From Candidatus Woesearchaeota archaeon (GTDB lineage Archaea > Nanobdellota > Nanobdellia > Woesearchaeales > BM511): DNA of 48,520 nucleotides. Position 1 is the first letter of the stretch; every line of letters begins with the position of its first letter. Positions 31,387 through 39,586 of the stretch are shown here, piece after piece. The DNA lies in contig PKTL01000082.1 in the NCBI GenBank assembly GCA_002867475.1, forward strand, positions 1 to 48,520, read 5' to 3'. The notes beneath the pieces were generated by a model, which made no database searches, was not told the origin of the DNA, and saw nothing but the letters and a program-made list of their open reading frames with translations. A program made the position numbers and the translations under genes.

Positions 31387-32499
31387 TCAAATATCATTTT
31401 TCAATTTTTTTTTATCTTCTTTATCAGATTTGAATATCAACACAGGCAAGACTCCTATTGCGACAATGAATGTTAAGAGTATGCCTATTCCAAGGATTAT
31501 CCCTAGGTTCTTCATCGCTGGAAGCACTCCAAAAAGAAGCGCTAAAAAACCTGCGCTTGTAGTCATGCTGGAACCTAAAAGTGCTCTGATAAGCTCCTCT
31601 TGAAGTTTTCCAATTGCCTGTTTTGCTTTATTATTTTTTCTTAACTCATAATATCTATGAACAACATGGATACCATAACTAATGCCAAGGCCCATGATCA
31701 TCGCTGCCGCAACCATTGTAACTACAGTAATTGTAAGTTGCAAGTATCCTGTTATTCCAAGAGTCCATATAAGTGTAATCATAACAACACTTAACGCCAA
31801 CATGGTTTTCTTCACTGTTCTAAAACTTAAAAAAACAAAGAACGCTACTAATGCAAAGCTTATGAGTGTAATCTTAGCAAAATCTGTGATTATAACATTA
31901 AATGTTGCTTTATCAATAGCACCAAAACCTGTGATGCTATACTTAAAACCGGGATTATAATCTTCAAGCGATTCTATAGCGAATTTTGAATCATCAACAA
32001 CTTGCTTTATTCTTGCAGCACTAGCACCAGTATCAGTTCTTACTTGGATAACTGCAACGCTTGAATCATAATTTAACATGGTTTCAGTTCTCGGATCTAT
32101 CTTCAATATGGCTTTTGATTGATCTATATCAATTGGCAAGAACTCATTATAATCTAGTATTATTGTTGAAATGCTAGTGATATCAAGCACATTATCAACT
32201 TCTAGTAGTTTTTCTCCAACTATGTCCATATACCTTAGACTTTCATAGCTTCTTGCGTCAAAATCTCCCTCAAGAACAACATACATCATATCAGCACCAT
32301 ATTGAGCTCTCATCTGGTTCATAAGCATGACTTCCTCAACATCTTGAGGAAGAACTTTTTCAAGGCTTGGTTCAATGTTTCCGATTAGAAAACCCATTCC
32401 TGGAAGTATCGCAAGAGTAACTATTAATGTTGCAATCAAGTATAATGAAGGCTTAGTTGTCTGTGTTTTAGTTAAAAATTTAGCTATTTTTTCAAGCAT
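31387..32499 (-). CDS. RND/MMPL permease, C-terminal half as separate gene
   Basis: A 370-residue protein with one membrane helix, an extracellular domain of about 150 residues and five more helices: exactly one RND half. The ectodomain begins IEPSLEKVLPQDVEEVMLMN. The central helix has MGLGISYGIHVVHRYYE, where RND proton-relay halves often carry an aspartate; here the place is serine. Normal HAE3-type archaeal permeases are single chains of 750-800 residues with 12 helices. The start overlaps the N-half stop by 8 nt (ATGCTTGA) and has GAGGGGT upstream, so the split is a designed operon arrangement. Confidence 0.85.
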   Translation of the reverse strand: MLEKIAKFLTKTQTTKPSLYLIATLIVTLAILPGMGFLIGNIEPSLEKVLPQDVEEVMLMNQMRAQYGADMMYVVLEGDFDARSYESLRYMDIVGEKLLEVDNVLDITSISTIILDYNEFLPIDIDQSKAILKIDPRTETMLNYDSSVAVIQVRTDTGASAARIKQVVDDSKFAIESLEDYNPGFKYSITGFGAIDKATFNVIITDFAKITLISFALVAFFVFLSFRTVKKTMLALSVVMITLIWTLGITGYLQLTITVVTMVAAAMIMGLGISYGIHVVHRYYELRKNNKAKQAIGKLQEELIRALLGSSMTTSAGFLALLFGVLPAMKNLGIILGIGILLTFIVAIGVLPVLIFKSDKEDKKKLKNDI

Positions 32500-33784
32500 T
32501 TTTACCCCTCACATGTTTTTTATAATCTTCTTCTTTCACTCTAAGTCTAGTATTTGTTCCTTCAAGTTTTGCAGCTTTAAATCCTGGAGGACATACCTCA
32601 TCAGAAGTCATAAGCTTTAATTCGCCTTCAATACCAAACTTTAATTTCTTTTTCAGCCAATAGATGACTTTTTCTTCAACTATCAAAAGAGCTGGAAGTC
32701 CAAATATTGAAAATATCAATGAATAGGTTATACCAATACTCATGAGCAATCCAAATCTTCCCATCTCTGGCATTTCACCTATAAGGAACGCTAAGAATGC
32801 TGAAACGGTTGCTAAAGTAGTGAATGTCAAAGCGATACCAATATCAGTTACTGCAAGCTCGATAGATTGCTTTACATCTTTTCCTTTCTTTCTTTCGAAC
32901 TTGAATTTGTTGATCAAGTGGATTGAGAAATCTATCCCTATTCCAATAACCATTGCTGCAACTCCTCCTGCAAGTGTAGAAATAGGAAGTCCTGTATAAC
33001 CCATTGTTCCATAAAGCCAATTAACACTTGTCGTAACAACAATGATTGGAACGATTGCACTAGTGAAAGTGCCAAACAATATCATAACTATAAGAAAAAC
33101 GAATAATGTGCTTATCCATTGAGTGCTTTTCCTGTCGTTTCCAATAAGTTCTCCTAGTTTTTGCTGGATAACTGGTGTGCCTGTCAATTCGATATTCACA
33201 CCAGGGGGGTATCCAGCATCTTCGATTATTTTCTTAACAGCAGTTGCCATGGAATCCATCCTTGGATCATTTGCAGCAACATCGCTAGTAAGTATTATTA
33301 TTGTGTTGCTATAATCATGATTTATGAAATTAGAAAGCTCATTATCAAGTTCATAATTATATATTATCATTTCATAATAATCATCTGGATTAACTTGCAT
33401 GTTATACGCTGCCATGTTCACAACATCAACATAGCTATAAGCATAATGAACATCAGGTTGCTTTACAAGGTTTTCAGTTAGGTGTTTCAAGTATGTATAT
33501 ACTCGTTTGTCCCTCACATCAAAAATTCCTTCTTCATCCATACTATTTGGATCCACAGATATAACTATGGCGATAATGTCCTGACCCATCCCGTTATCTC
33601 GTAAAAGGTTGAAAGCTCTGATCTCTTCAACATCCTTTGGCATCATGTTCTCTAGAGATGCAACTGTCATAACCTTGCTTACACCGCCATAGATCATAAC
33701 AGTTAATACTGCTATAATCAGTAGGCTGATATAAGGGTGGTGGGTTTGAAAATGTGCTAGTTTTTTTAAAAATTTCAAATACAT
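32492..33784 (-). CDS. RND/MMPL permease, N-terminal half as separate gene
   Basis: A 430-residue partner of the preceding half. One helix (SLLIIAVLTVMIYGG), an ectodomain starting with LENMMPKDVEEIRAFNLL, then five helices; the central one holds the relay aspartate (MVIGIGIDFSIHLINKF). A cytosolic C-terminal tail of about 45 residues (VCPPGFKAAKLEGTNTRLRV) is extra. The two halves are recognisably homologous. Substrates of this archaeal RND class are unknown; lipids, proteins or drugs are candidates. First gene of the four-gene export operon running to DUF2892. Confidence 0.87.
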   Translation of the reverse strand: MYLKFLKKLAHFQTHHPYISLLIIAVLTVMIYGGVSKVMTVASLENMMPKDVEEIRAFNLLRDNGMGQDIIAIVISVDPNSMDEEGIFDVRDKRVYTYLKHLTENLVKQPDVHYAYSYVDVVNMAAYNMQVNPDDYYEMIIYNYELDNELSNFINHDYSNTIIILTSDVAANDPRMDSMATAVKKIIEDAGYPPGVNIELTGTPVIQQKLGELIGNDRKSTQWISTLFVFLIVMILFGTFTSAIVPIIVVTTSVNWLYGTMGYTGLPISTLAGGVAAMVIGIGIDFSIHLINKFKFERKKGKDVKQSIELAVTDIGIALTFTTLATVSAFLAFLIGEMPEMGRFGLLMSIGITYSLIFSIFGLPALLIVEEKVIYWLKKKLKFGIEGELKLMTSDEVCPPGFKAAKLEGTNTRLRVKEEDYKKHVRGKNA

Positions 33785-33883
33785 AAGTGCAAGTAAAACG
33801 CACTACCTATATAAAGAAATTGTTTATGTGAAAAAATAAAAAGAAAAATACACTAGTGGAAAAAAAAGAAAAAAAAAGCACAA

Positions 33884-34696
33884 CTAATTATTGAACTCAC
33901 AAACAAATACGCACTGCATAGTACAAACAACTGCATCCGGGTCGTTTCTGCAAGCACTTGCACATTCATTATAATTTCCATTAACAGCTTCGCAAAGGTC
34001 TTTAGTTATACCTTCACATTCATTAGCAGAATCAATAAAAGTTCCACCATTTAAGTTTTCACAAAGTTCTTTATTTGATAATTCATTTGTATAAGTATTA
34101 GTTCCATCACTACACTGTTCAGGATAACTTTCCATAATAGGATTTCCTGCAGCAACACAAGAATCAAAATCAATAACTTCAACTTCAACCATTTCCTTTG
34201 AAACAACTTCAACCAGAACATATCTATATTTATTAGCATCAGCAGGAATAGGTTCACTTTTTTCAATCTTTTCAACTTTTAATTCATAAGTGTAACCTTC
34301 TTCAAAATCAAAGCCTTCAATTTGATCGTAGAAGAATTTTCCGTTCACAACCATGCATTTTTGAGGTGCAACGCCAACACAGTCTTTAAGTTCACTTTCA
34401 ATCTTAAATATTTCGATGTTTGACTCACATTCTCCTTCGATAAATTCATCAACTTTACCTAAACTACAAGCACTGCAAGGATTAGAATAAGTTTCTCCAT
34501 CATCACCACAAACAGGTCTATATTCTCTAGTACACATTATTCTATCTTTTTCTTCTTGTGTGCAAAAATTATCTTCATAATTTATAGGAAGATTATCATC
34601 TTGATCTTGTTCATTTTCTTTATCGTTTTCTATTTCACTGCAACTAGCAATGAATAGAAGTGCTAATATTGATATGATCAGTAATTCTTTTTTCAT
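33884..34696 (-). CDS. Lipoprotein with Kazal and DUF4377 domains
   Basis: A 270-residue surface lipoprotein. The signal peptide ends in IASC with lipidation cysteine C19. Next, C45 to C90 form a Kazal-type protease-inhibitor domain (C45, C55, C63, C74, C77, C90; REYRPVCGDDGETYSNPCSA). A DUF4377-like domain follows (CMVVNGKFFYDQIEGF, YRYVLVEVVSKE). The C-terminal 100 residues are cysteine-rich with repeated C-E-x-x-N/G-G motifs. Kazal domains are mostly eukaryotic but occur in bacteria and some archaea; here it could shield the cell from foreign proteases (inference). AGAGGTAT is the ribosome site. Confidence 0.82.
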   Translation of the reverse strand: MKKELLIISILALLFIASCSEIENDKENEQDQDDNLPINYEDNFCTQEEKDRIMCTREYRPVCGDDGETYSNPCSACSLGKVDEFIEGECESNIEIFKIESELKDCVGVAPQKCMVVNGKFFYDQIEGFDFEEGYTYELKVEKIEKSEPIPADANKYRYVLVEVVSKEMVEVEVIDFDSCVAAGNPIMESYPEQCSDGTNTYTNELSNKELCENLNGGTFIDSANECEGITKDLCEAVNGNYNECASACRNDPDAVVCTMQCVFVCEFNN

Positions 34697-34828
34697 TTTA
34701 TACCTCTTAATAAGTCTTTTAGAAGTAGTTAGATTAGGTTCTTTATAAATGATTATTTTTGCTTCGGTAAAAACCTAAGTTTAGAATATAAGATAAATTT
34801 CTTAAAAGAAAAACTTTTGATATTTATT

Positions 34829-35086
34829 ATGGAAAAAGTAAAAATTGTAAATCTAAAATGTGAAGGCTGTGCAAAAACTATAAGAAAAGCATTGACTAAA
34901 GAAGGATATAGGGGTGTTGAAGTGAATAATGTCGATCTGGCAGTTAGTTTTGAAGGTGATAGAGAGAAAGCTTTAGAAATCTTATCTAGATTAGGATATC
35001 CTGAACAAGGAAGTAAAGAAGCAGACTCACTCTTGAAGAAAGCAAAAAGCTTTGTAATCTGTGCTGTGGGCAAAACTGCTAAATAA
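34829..35086 (+). CDS. Heavy-metal-associated (HMA) domain protein
   Basis: An 85-residue protein with a ferredoxin-like HMA fold: KVKIVNLKCEGCAKTIRKAL with metal ligands C11 and C14, then VEVNNVDLAVSFEGDREKAL and ILSRLGYPE. It is probably a soluble copper or similar metal chaperone. The C-terminal tail (SLLKKAKSFVICAVGK) is extra and hydrophobic. ATG 34829 is chosen over an upstream TTG at 34817 because a TATA-like region at about 34800 fits a short or absent leader. No metal ATPase lies next to it. Confidence 0.85.
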   Translation: MEKVKIVNLKCEGCAKTIRKALTKEGYRGVEVNNVDLAVSFEGDREKALEILSRLGYPEQGSKEADSLLKKAKSFVICAVGKTAK

Positions 35087-35144
35087 TATTTTTTTATACT
35101 ATAGAAATCTTTAAAAAGAATCACCCAATCCTGTTCTCTATTAA

Positions 35145-35267
35145 GTCGGTGTAGCTTAGCGGTTATGGCGCCAGACTCATAATGCTATGAGTGATGAGGA
35201 AAATATATTTTCCAATGATTAAGCATAAGACATCTGGAGGTCGGGGGTTCAAGTCCCTCCACCGACA
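35145..35267 (+). tRNA. tRNA with CAT anticodon and a 50-nt intron (Met or Ile2)
   Basis: Complete cloverleaf: acceptor GTCGGTG/CACCGAC (35145-35151 with 35260-35266), discriminator A at 35267, anticodon stem CCAGA/TCTGG, T-stem GGGGG/CCCTC with loop TTCAAGT. The anticodon CAT is at 35178-35180. An intron at 35182-35231 sits at the canonical site after position 37; ATGAGT in it pairs with the anticodon loop and GGAAAATATATTTTCC forms its own hairpin. The first pair is G-C and the anticodon stem lacks the three G-C pairs of initiators, so this is elongator Met or the Ile2 species. CCA is not encoded. The intron contains GTGATGA, a C-box-like word, without a clear D box. Confidence 0.93.
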
Positions 35268-35275
35268 TCTTACTT

Positions 35276-35668
35276 TTATTTTTTTATGTATAAAATTTTA
35301 GGCTTCCCACTATTTTTTATCAGGTTGTCTATGTGATTATTGTATTCTTTTTCTATATGTTTTATCTTTAACATGCATCGATTTGCAAGCTCTATATTTT
35401 TATTTTGGAAATTGACTGCTGCACTCATTGCAAACCTTTCAATAATTGTGTTATGTGAACCAAAAGCGATGTCATATTTATGAGTTTTAGAGAAATCATC
35501 ATATAAATCATCAATTCCTTCATGAGATACTATTATTTCTTTATACATCTCAGGTGTGAAATGCAAATTGTAATCATCTATTATATCTAATGCTGTTTCA
35601 TCAGAAAAACCTTCATAAGGATCTTCATTAACCATTCCTTCAAGGATATCAACAATTTCTTCCATCAT
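35276..35668 (-). CDS. Uncharacterised acidic protein (130 aa)
   Basis: Not recognised. An acidic, helical N-terminus (EEIVDILEGMVNEDPYEGFS) followed by helices with histidines (KEIIVSHEGIDDLYDDF, FGSHNTIIERFAMSAAVN) and a basic end. There is no signal or membrane segment. It is convergent to the tRNA gene, with only 8 bp between them, and has its own TATA-like region near 35700 on the minus strand. Confidence 0.6.
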   Translation of the reverse strand: MMEEIVDILEGMVNEDPYEGFSDETALDIIDDYNLHFTPEMYKEIIVSHEGIDDLYDDFSKTHKYDIAFGSHNTIIERFAMSAAVNFQNKNIELANRCMLKIKHIEKEYNNHIDNLIKNSGKPKILYIKK

Positions 35669-35789
35669 ATCTTTTTTGGAGTGTTCTTATTTTTTATAAA
35701 TCTTTAGATTTTAATCATTTTAAAGTAGTATTTTTTCTTTTTTTTAACAATTAGTTTTAAATATATTATTCATTTCCTATTAGGTCATA

Positions 35790-36500
35790 ATGATTGAGGA
35801 TTATATTGCAGAGATAATGGATTCTGAACCGGGCATTATTGAGAAAGTCAGATTTAATTTCAGAAATCTTTTCATAAATGAATCAGTAGAAGAATATTTG
35901 ACCTCAAAAGTTAAAAAAAGACTAAGGGAGAAAGGAAAAGATATATCTTCTACATCTATAAGGGATAAGGTAGGTATAAATCCTTATAATATGGTTTATA
36001 TTATTGAAGATAATGTTAGTGTTGGTTATAGGGTCAATAAAAAAGGGATATATGTAAAATCTCCCCCATTTAAAAGATTAAGAGGTGATTATTCATTATG
36101 TAGGAAGTTTATACATAAAGATGATCCTTTGTTTAAAGATAAAAAGGTTGATATCTATCCAGAATCTGGTGTGATGGCAGCAATAGATCATGATAATCAA
36201 AGATATCTTCTTTCCACTCATGCATTTAGAAAATTTGAAACAAGGGCAAAAAATGCTTCTTCAATAAGTGAAGAATGCAATACTAGTAGAGAATATTTAG
36301 ATTTATTGCATCGAATATTCTTAAAATCAAAACCTGCAGTTAGAAGAAACAATGTTAGGCAGATAATTGAACATGGATTTCAAGCTGCAGATTATAGGAT
36401 TACTAAAAATTGGATTTTTGTCGTTATAAGAGATAATAATGTTATAAATACTATTTATGAAAAAAGTTGTGGAAACGCTCTTTATCGAAGAGTGTCATAA
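35790..36500 (+). CDS. Uncharacterised protein (236 aa), C-terminal half DUF4258-like
   Basis: The first 110 residues are unrecognised, basic and helical. The second half fits the pattern of DUF4258-like small RNase-fold proteins: LLSTHAFRKFETRAK, a helical insertion, RQIIEHGFQAADYRITKNW and FVVIRDNNVINTIYEK. DUF4258 is a poorly known family sometimes associated with toxin-like genes. TAGGTCATAATG is the start context, with a weak ribosome site. I hold the family link with low confidence. Confidence 0.6.
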   Translation: MIEDYIAEIMDSEPGIIEKVRFNFRNLFINESVEEYLTSKVKKRLREKGKDISSTSIRDKVGINPYNMVYIIEDNVSVGYRVNKKGIYVKSPPFKRLRGDYSLCRKFIHKDDPLFKDKKVDIYPESGVMAAIDHDNQRYLLSTHAFRKFETRAKNASSISEECNTSREYLDLLHRIFLKSKPAVRRNNVRQIIEHGFQAADYRITKNWIFVVIRDNNVINTIYEKSCGNALYRRVS

Positions 36501-36541
36501 ATCATAAAAATATTTAAACAACTTCTTTAACAAATCATTAT

Positions 36542-37414
36542 ATGAAGAAATATATTCCTTTGGAAGCTTTGAACCCTTTCGTTAAAAAAAGAAAACTAGA
36601 AGTCTTTCTTGATAAGGTAAGCTTTAGAGTATTATTTCTTACATGGTTCATAATAATCCTTTTCATGGGTTTTGTATTCTACAATTTTCAGACAGAAAAC
36701 ACTTACTTGTACCATGTTCAGATGCAGGAAAGGCCTGACTTGCTTGATAGTATATATTATAGTTTCATAACAGCAACAAGTACGGGTTATGGTGATATAA
36801 TACCTTATGGTTTCAATAAGATATTTTCAATATTTGAAGTTATTCTTAGCTTGACAATATTTGCTCTTGCAACATCTAAGCTTATAGGATTAAAGCAGGA
36901 AACAATCTTAAGTGAGATATATGAGATAAGTTTTAGTGAGAAGATAAACCGGATAAGAAACACTCTTTATCTGTTTAGGGTTGATTTGAATAAAGTCATA
37001 TTCAAGGTTGAGGAGAATCGGTTAAAAAAACGAGAGGTTGCAGAGCTTTGGACTGTCTTTCATTTCTTTGAAAACACTATAGGTGAGATACGAACATTGG
37101 TTGCTGGAAAAGTTGATAAGGATTTCATAAAAAGGATAGATCCAGTTGACCTTGGACTTCTTCTTAATGGAATAAACTTGTCAATATCAAGAATAAAAGA
37201 TACTTTGATAGTTTTGAATAACAGTAAATATGATTGGGAAAAAAATATTACTATTAAAACAATTGATAAAGCGCTTTCTAAAACAGAAAAACTTTTTGAG
37301 AAAATAGATAAATTATATGATAAGGCAGAGATAAAATCTGTTATCGAAGAATTTAAGGTAAAAAAGAATGAAGTCTTGAACGAGATGATAGATTTAGAAA
37401 AATTAGAAGGATAA
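36542..37414 (+). CDS. Two-helix potassium channel
   Basis: A 290-residue ion channel of KcsA/Kch type. TM1 at about 27-47, pore helix and selectivity filter TGYGD at residues 81-85 (SFITATSTGYGDIIP), TM2 at about 94-116. The rest (170 residues) is a cytosolic helical region without an RCK Rossmann motif (KINRIRNTLYLFRVDLNKVI, then coiled-coil stretches), so gating is probably not by the usual RCK domain. A TATA-like ATATTTAAAC about 30 nt before the ATG fits a leaderless gene. Confidence 0.9.
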   Translation: MKKYIPLEALNPFVKKRKLEVFLDKVSFRVLFLTWFIIILFMGFVFYNFQTENTYLYHVQMQERPDLLDSIYYSFITATSTGYGDIIPYGFNKIFSIFEVILSLTIFALATSKLIGLKQETILSEIYEISFSEKINRIRNTLYLFRVDLNKVIFKVEENRLKKREVAELWTVFHFFENTIGEIRTLVAGKVDKDFIKRIDPVDLGLLLNGINLSISRIKDTLIVLNNSKYDWEKNITIKTIDKALSKTEKLFEKIDKLYDKAEIKSVIEEFKVKKNEVLNEMIDLEKLEG

Positions 37415-37447
37415 AATATTTAAACGAAACCTAAATCCTAAGTTATT

Positions 37448-37687
37448 ATGGCATTCGACAAAAGTTTAGATAAGGAAATTTTCGGCGAAGAAGTAAAATT
37501 CGAAGTTACAAAGATTAGAGTAAGTGTTATGAGCTATAATGAAGGACAAAAAAAGCTTCAATTAAGCAGAGAAAACCTAAACACTAACAGTGGCGAGTAT
37601 GGTTTTGCAAAGCTTGGAAGAATGACAAAGGACGAAGCAGAAGCAGTTTTACCACTTTTTCAAAAGGCGTTAGAAAATATGGATTAA
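37448..37687 (+). CDS. Small PC4-like protein (79 aa)
   Basis: A 79-residue soluble protein with the strand-strand-strand-helix layout of PC4/YdbC-type single-strand nucleic acid binders: KFEVTKIRVSVMSYNEGQKK, LQLSREN, YGFAKLGRMTKDEAEAVLPL, ending in a helix. The sequence match is weak and rests on layout. A TATA-like AATATTTAAAC (about 37415-37425) is some 25 nt before the ATG; leaderless. It stands alone between the channel and a Nudix gene. Confidence 0.6.
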   Translation: MAFDKSLDKEIFGEEVKFEVTKIRVSVMSYNEGQKKLQLSRENLNTNSGEYGFAKLGRMTKDEAEAVLPLFQKALENMD

Positions 37688-37704
37688 TTTTTAATCCGAT
37701 TCTT

Positions 37705-38256
37705 TTATTTCTTTACACTAGAATTATTCATAATTCTGTGTGCCAAAGAGCTTACTCTTTGAGCATATTTTTTTAATAAGAAAAGATCTCTTGCACCCAT
37801 AAATTCTGCATGGTAATCTGTTGGTTTATCTTTTTCACTTAGCTTGATTGCATCGTCAAGGCTTAACCATTCTAAGTAAAAACCTTGTTTAATCTCTTTT
37901 TCAGTAAAAGAAGGTATTCCAACATTATCAATTTCTTTTCCATAGAAACAGTAGGATATCAATTTTTTCTTGATATCATCTCTATATTCAATAGTCATTC
38001 CTAATTCTTCAAACTCTTCAACAACTGAACCTGATTCTTCCATGAGTTCACGCTTCAACCCATCAATAATATCCTCTCCTTCATCAAGTCCGCCACCAGG
38101 AATCTTATGGATACCAATATTTTTAGCATGAAGAATTGCAAGCTTGCCATCGTCTCTAACAACTACACATCTAGCAGCTCGCCTTACTGAATAATCAATA
38201 TTTTCAATATTATCATAACCAAAATCGCTATTCCTAAATTCTTTTATGAGCTCCAT
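37705..38256 (-). CDS. Nudix hydrolase
   Basis: A 183-residue Nudix enzyme with a textbook box GGLDEGEDIIDGLKRELMEE plus SG, preceded by AARCVVVRDDGKLAILHA and IHKIPGG. It is of the general NTP-pyrophosphohydrolase/ADP-ribose type; the substrate cannot be named from sequence. The C-terminal 40 residues (DYHAEFMGARDLFLLKKYAQ) form an extra helix region. It has its own TATA-like TATTAATATATG on the minus strand. Confidence 0.9.
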   Translation of the reverse strand: MELIKEFRNSDFGYDNIENIDYSVRRAARCVVVRDDGKLAILHAKNIGIHKIPGGGLDEGEDIIDGLKRELMEESGSVVEEFEELGMTIEYRDDIKKKLISYCFYGKEIDNVGIPSFTEKEIKQGFYLEWLSLDDAIKLSEKDKPTDYHAEFMGARDLFLLKKYAQRVSSLAHRIMNNSSVKK

Positions 38257-38339
38257 CGTGATTAATATATGAATATTATTTATTAATATATACTACAAAA
38301 TCGAATTTTTTTTAAAGAAATAAATAAATACTGTTGTTT

Positions 38340-38939
38340 ATGATACCAAGTATAATCGGTTTTTTAGCGATGCTTAACCCTTTCGCGTTATTTTTATATC
38401 TTCAACCTATAATGAAAGAGCTTGATGACAAAACCTTTAGAAAAGTATTGTTCAAAGCATCTCTCATCTCATTTTTAATTTATGCTTTTTTCTTATTATC
38501 TGGGGAATTTATATTTAAGGAGGTTCTTCAGATACATTTTGAATCGTTTAGGATATTTGGTGGAATAATAATATTTAGTTTTGCTTATGTATTTATAATG
38601 AAAGGACAAAAAGCATTGATACATATGAAAGGAGATCTTGATGATCTAGCATCAGAAATAGCACTTCCTTTCATGGTAGGTGCTGGAACAATATCATTAA
38701 GCATATTGCTAGGTAGAAATTTTAGTATGTTAGTTAGTATTTTTCTTTTAATTCTCATAATGGGAATAAATTTTATATTCGTGATGTTACTTAAAAATTT
38801 TAGGGAACAAATAGAAAAGAAAAAATTTAGGATAGCGTTCGATAAGAATATGGAGATTCTTCTTAGGTTAAACGGATTTTTTGTAGGAGCTATAGGAGTT
38901 AATATGGTTATAACTGGTTTGAATAATGTATTTTTTTAG
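38340..38939 (+). CDS. MarC family membrane protein
   Basis: A 199-residue integral membrane protein with six helices. Family hallmarks are the early NPFALFLYLQPI (usual NPxGxxPxF) and the mid-protein ALPFMVGAGTISLSILLG, matching the PLAxPLxxGPG motif. MarC proteins (UPF0056) were once linked to multiple antibiotic resistance, a role later withdrawn; the function is unknown. ATG 38340 is preferred to a TTG six bases upstream. The 3' end overlaps the convergent hemolysin III gene by 4 bp. Confidence 0.88.
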   Translation: MIPSIIGFLAMLNPFALFLYLQPIMKELDDKTFRKVLFKASLISFLIYAFFLLSGEFIFKEVLQIHFESFRIFGGIIIFSFAYVFIMKGQKALIHMKGDLDDLASEIALPFMVGAGTISLSILLGRNFSMLVSIFLLILIMGINFIFVMLLKNFREQIEKKKFRIAFDKNMEILLRLNGFFVGAIGVNMVITGLNNVFF

Positions 38940-39574
38940 ATTAAATATTTTAGCATAACCCAGAAATGGGAGAATGAACCGATCATCACAAATATATGAA
39001 ATATTTCATGATGACCAAAAAGAACTCCTTTTTCTTTCTTTGTATCAATATAATAAAAAACTGCGCCAATAGTATAGGCGATACCTCCAATCAAGAGCCA
39101 GAAAAATGCGAGAATTCCAATGTTCTCAAGCAAAGGCTTTATGGCAAAAATTATCAACCAACCCATCAAAACATAAAGAAGAGTGCTGAACCATTCCTTC
39201 ATATTTATTGTGGATTTCAAGACTACTCCAAGTATTGCAATTCCCCAGATGATTCCAAAAAGCGTCCAACCAAGAGCGCCACGTAAAGGAACAAGAAGTA
39301 TAGGTGTATAGGTTCCAGCGATCAAGACATAGATCATTGAATGGTCGATTCTTTCAAACAATTTCTTTGCTTTAACATCTCTTCTGATAAAATGAAATAT
39401 TGTACTAGCAAGATAAAGGAGAATAAGGCTAGTTCCAAAAATGCTATAACTAACAATATGCCAAACAGTGCTTTTGATACTAGCAAAAACAATCATTAAT
39501 ACAAGAGCAGCAATAGATAAAAGCGCACCGATAAGATGTGTCCAAGCACTAAGCGGCTCATTATTAAATCTCAT
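38936..39574 (-). CDS. Hemolysin III / PAQR family membrane protein
   Basis: A 212-residue protein with seven membrane helices of the hemolysin III/progestin-adipoQ-receptor family. Zinc-site residues are visible: ASTIFHFI and FERIDHSMIYVLIAGTYTP in the first half, and FGHHEIFHIFVMIGS at the end. Relatives act as ceramidase-like hydrolases or membrane-lipid regulators; hemolysis is not implied. It starts 12 nt before the end of the fibre gene (its stop is at 39587), so it is probably downstream of that gene in one transcript. Confidence 0.93.
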   Translation of the reverse strand: MRFNNEPLSAWTHLIGALLSIAALVLMIVFASIKSTVWHIVSYSIFGTSLILLYLASTIFHFIRRDVKAKKLFERIDHSMIYVLIAGTYTPILLVPLRGALGWTLFGIIWGIAILGVVLKSTINMKEWFSTLLYVLMGWLIIFAIKPLLENIGILAFFWLLIGGIAYTIGAVFYYIDTKKEKGVLFGHHEIFHIFVMIGSFSHFWVMLKYLI

Positions 39575-39586
39575 ATTGAAATTGAT

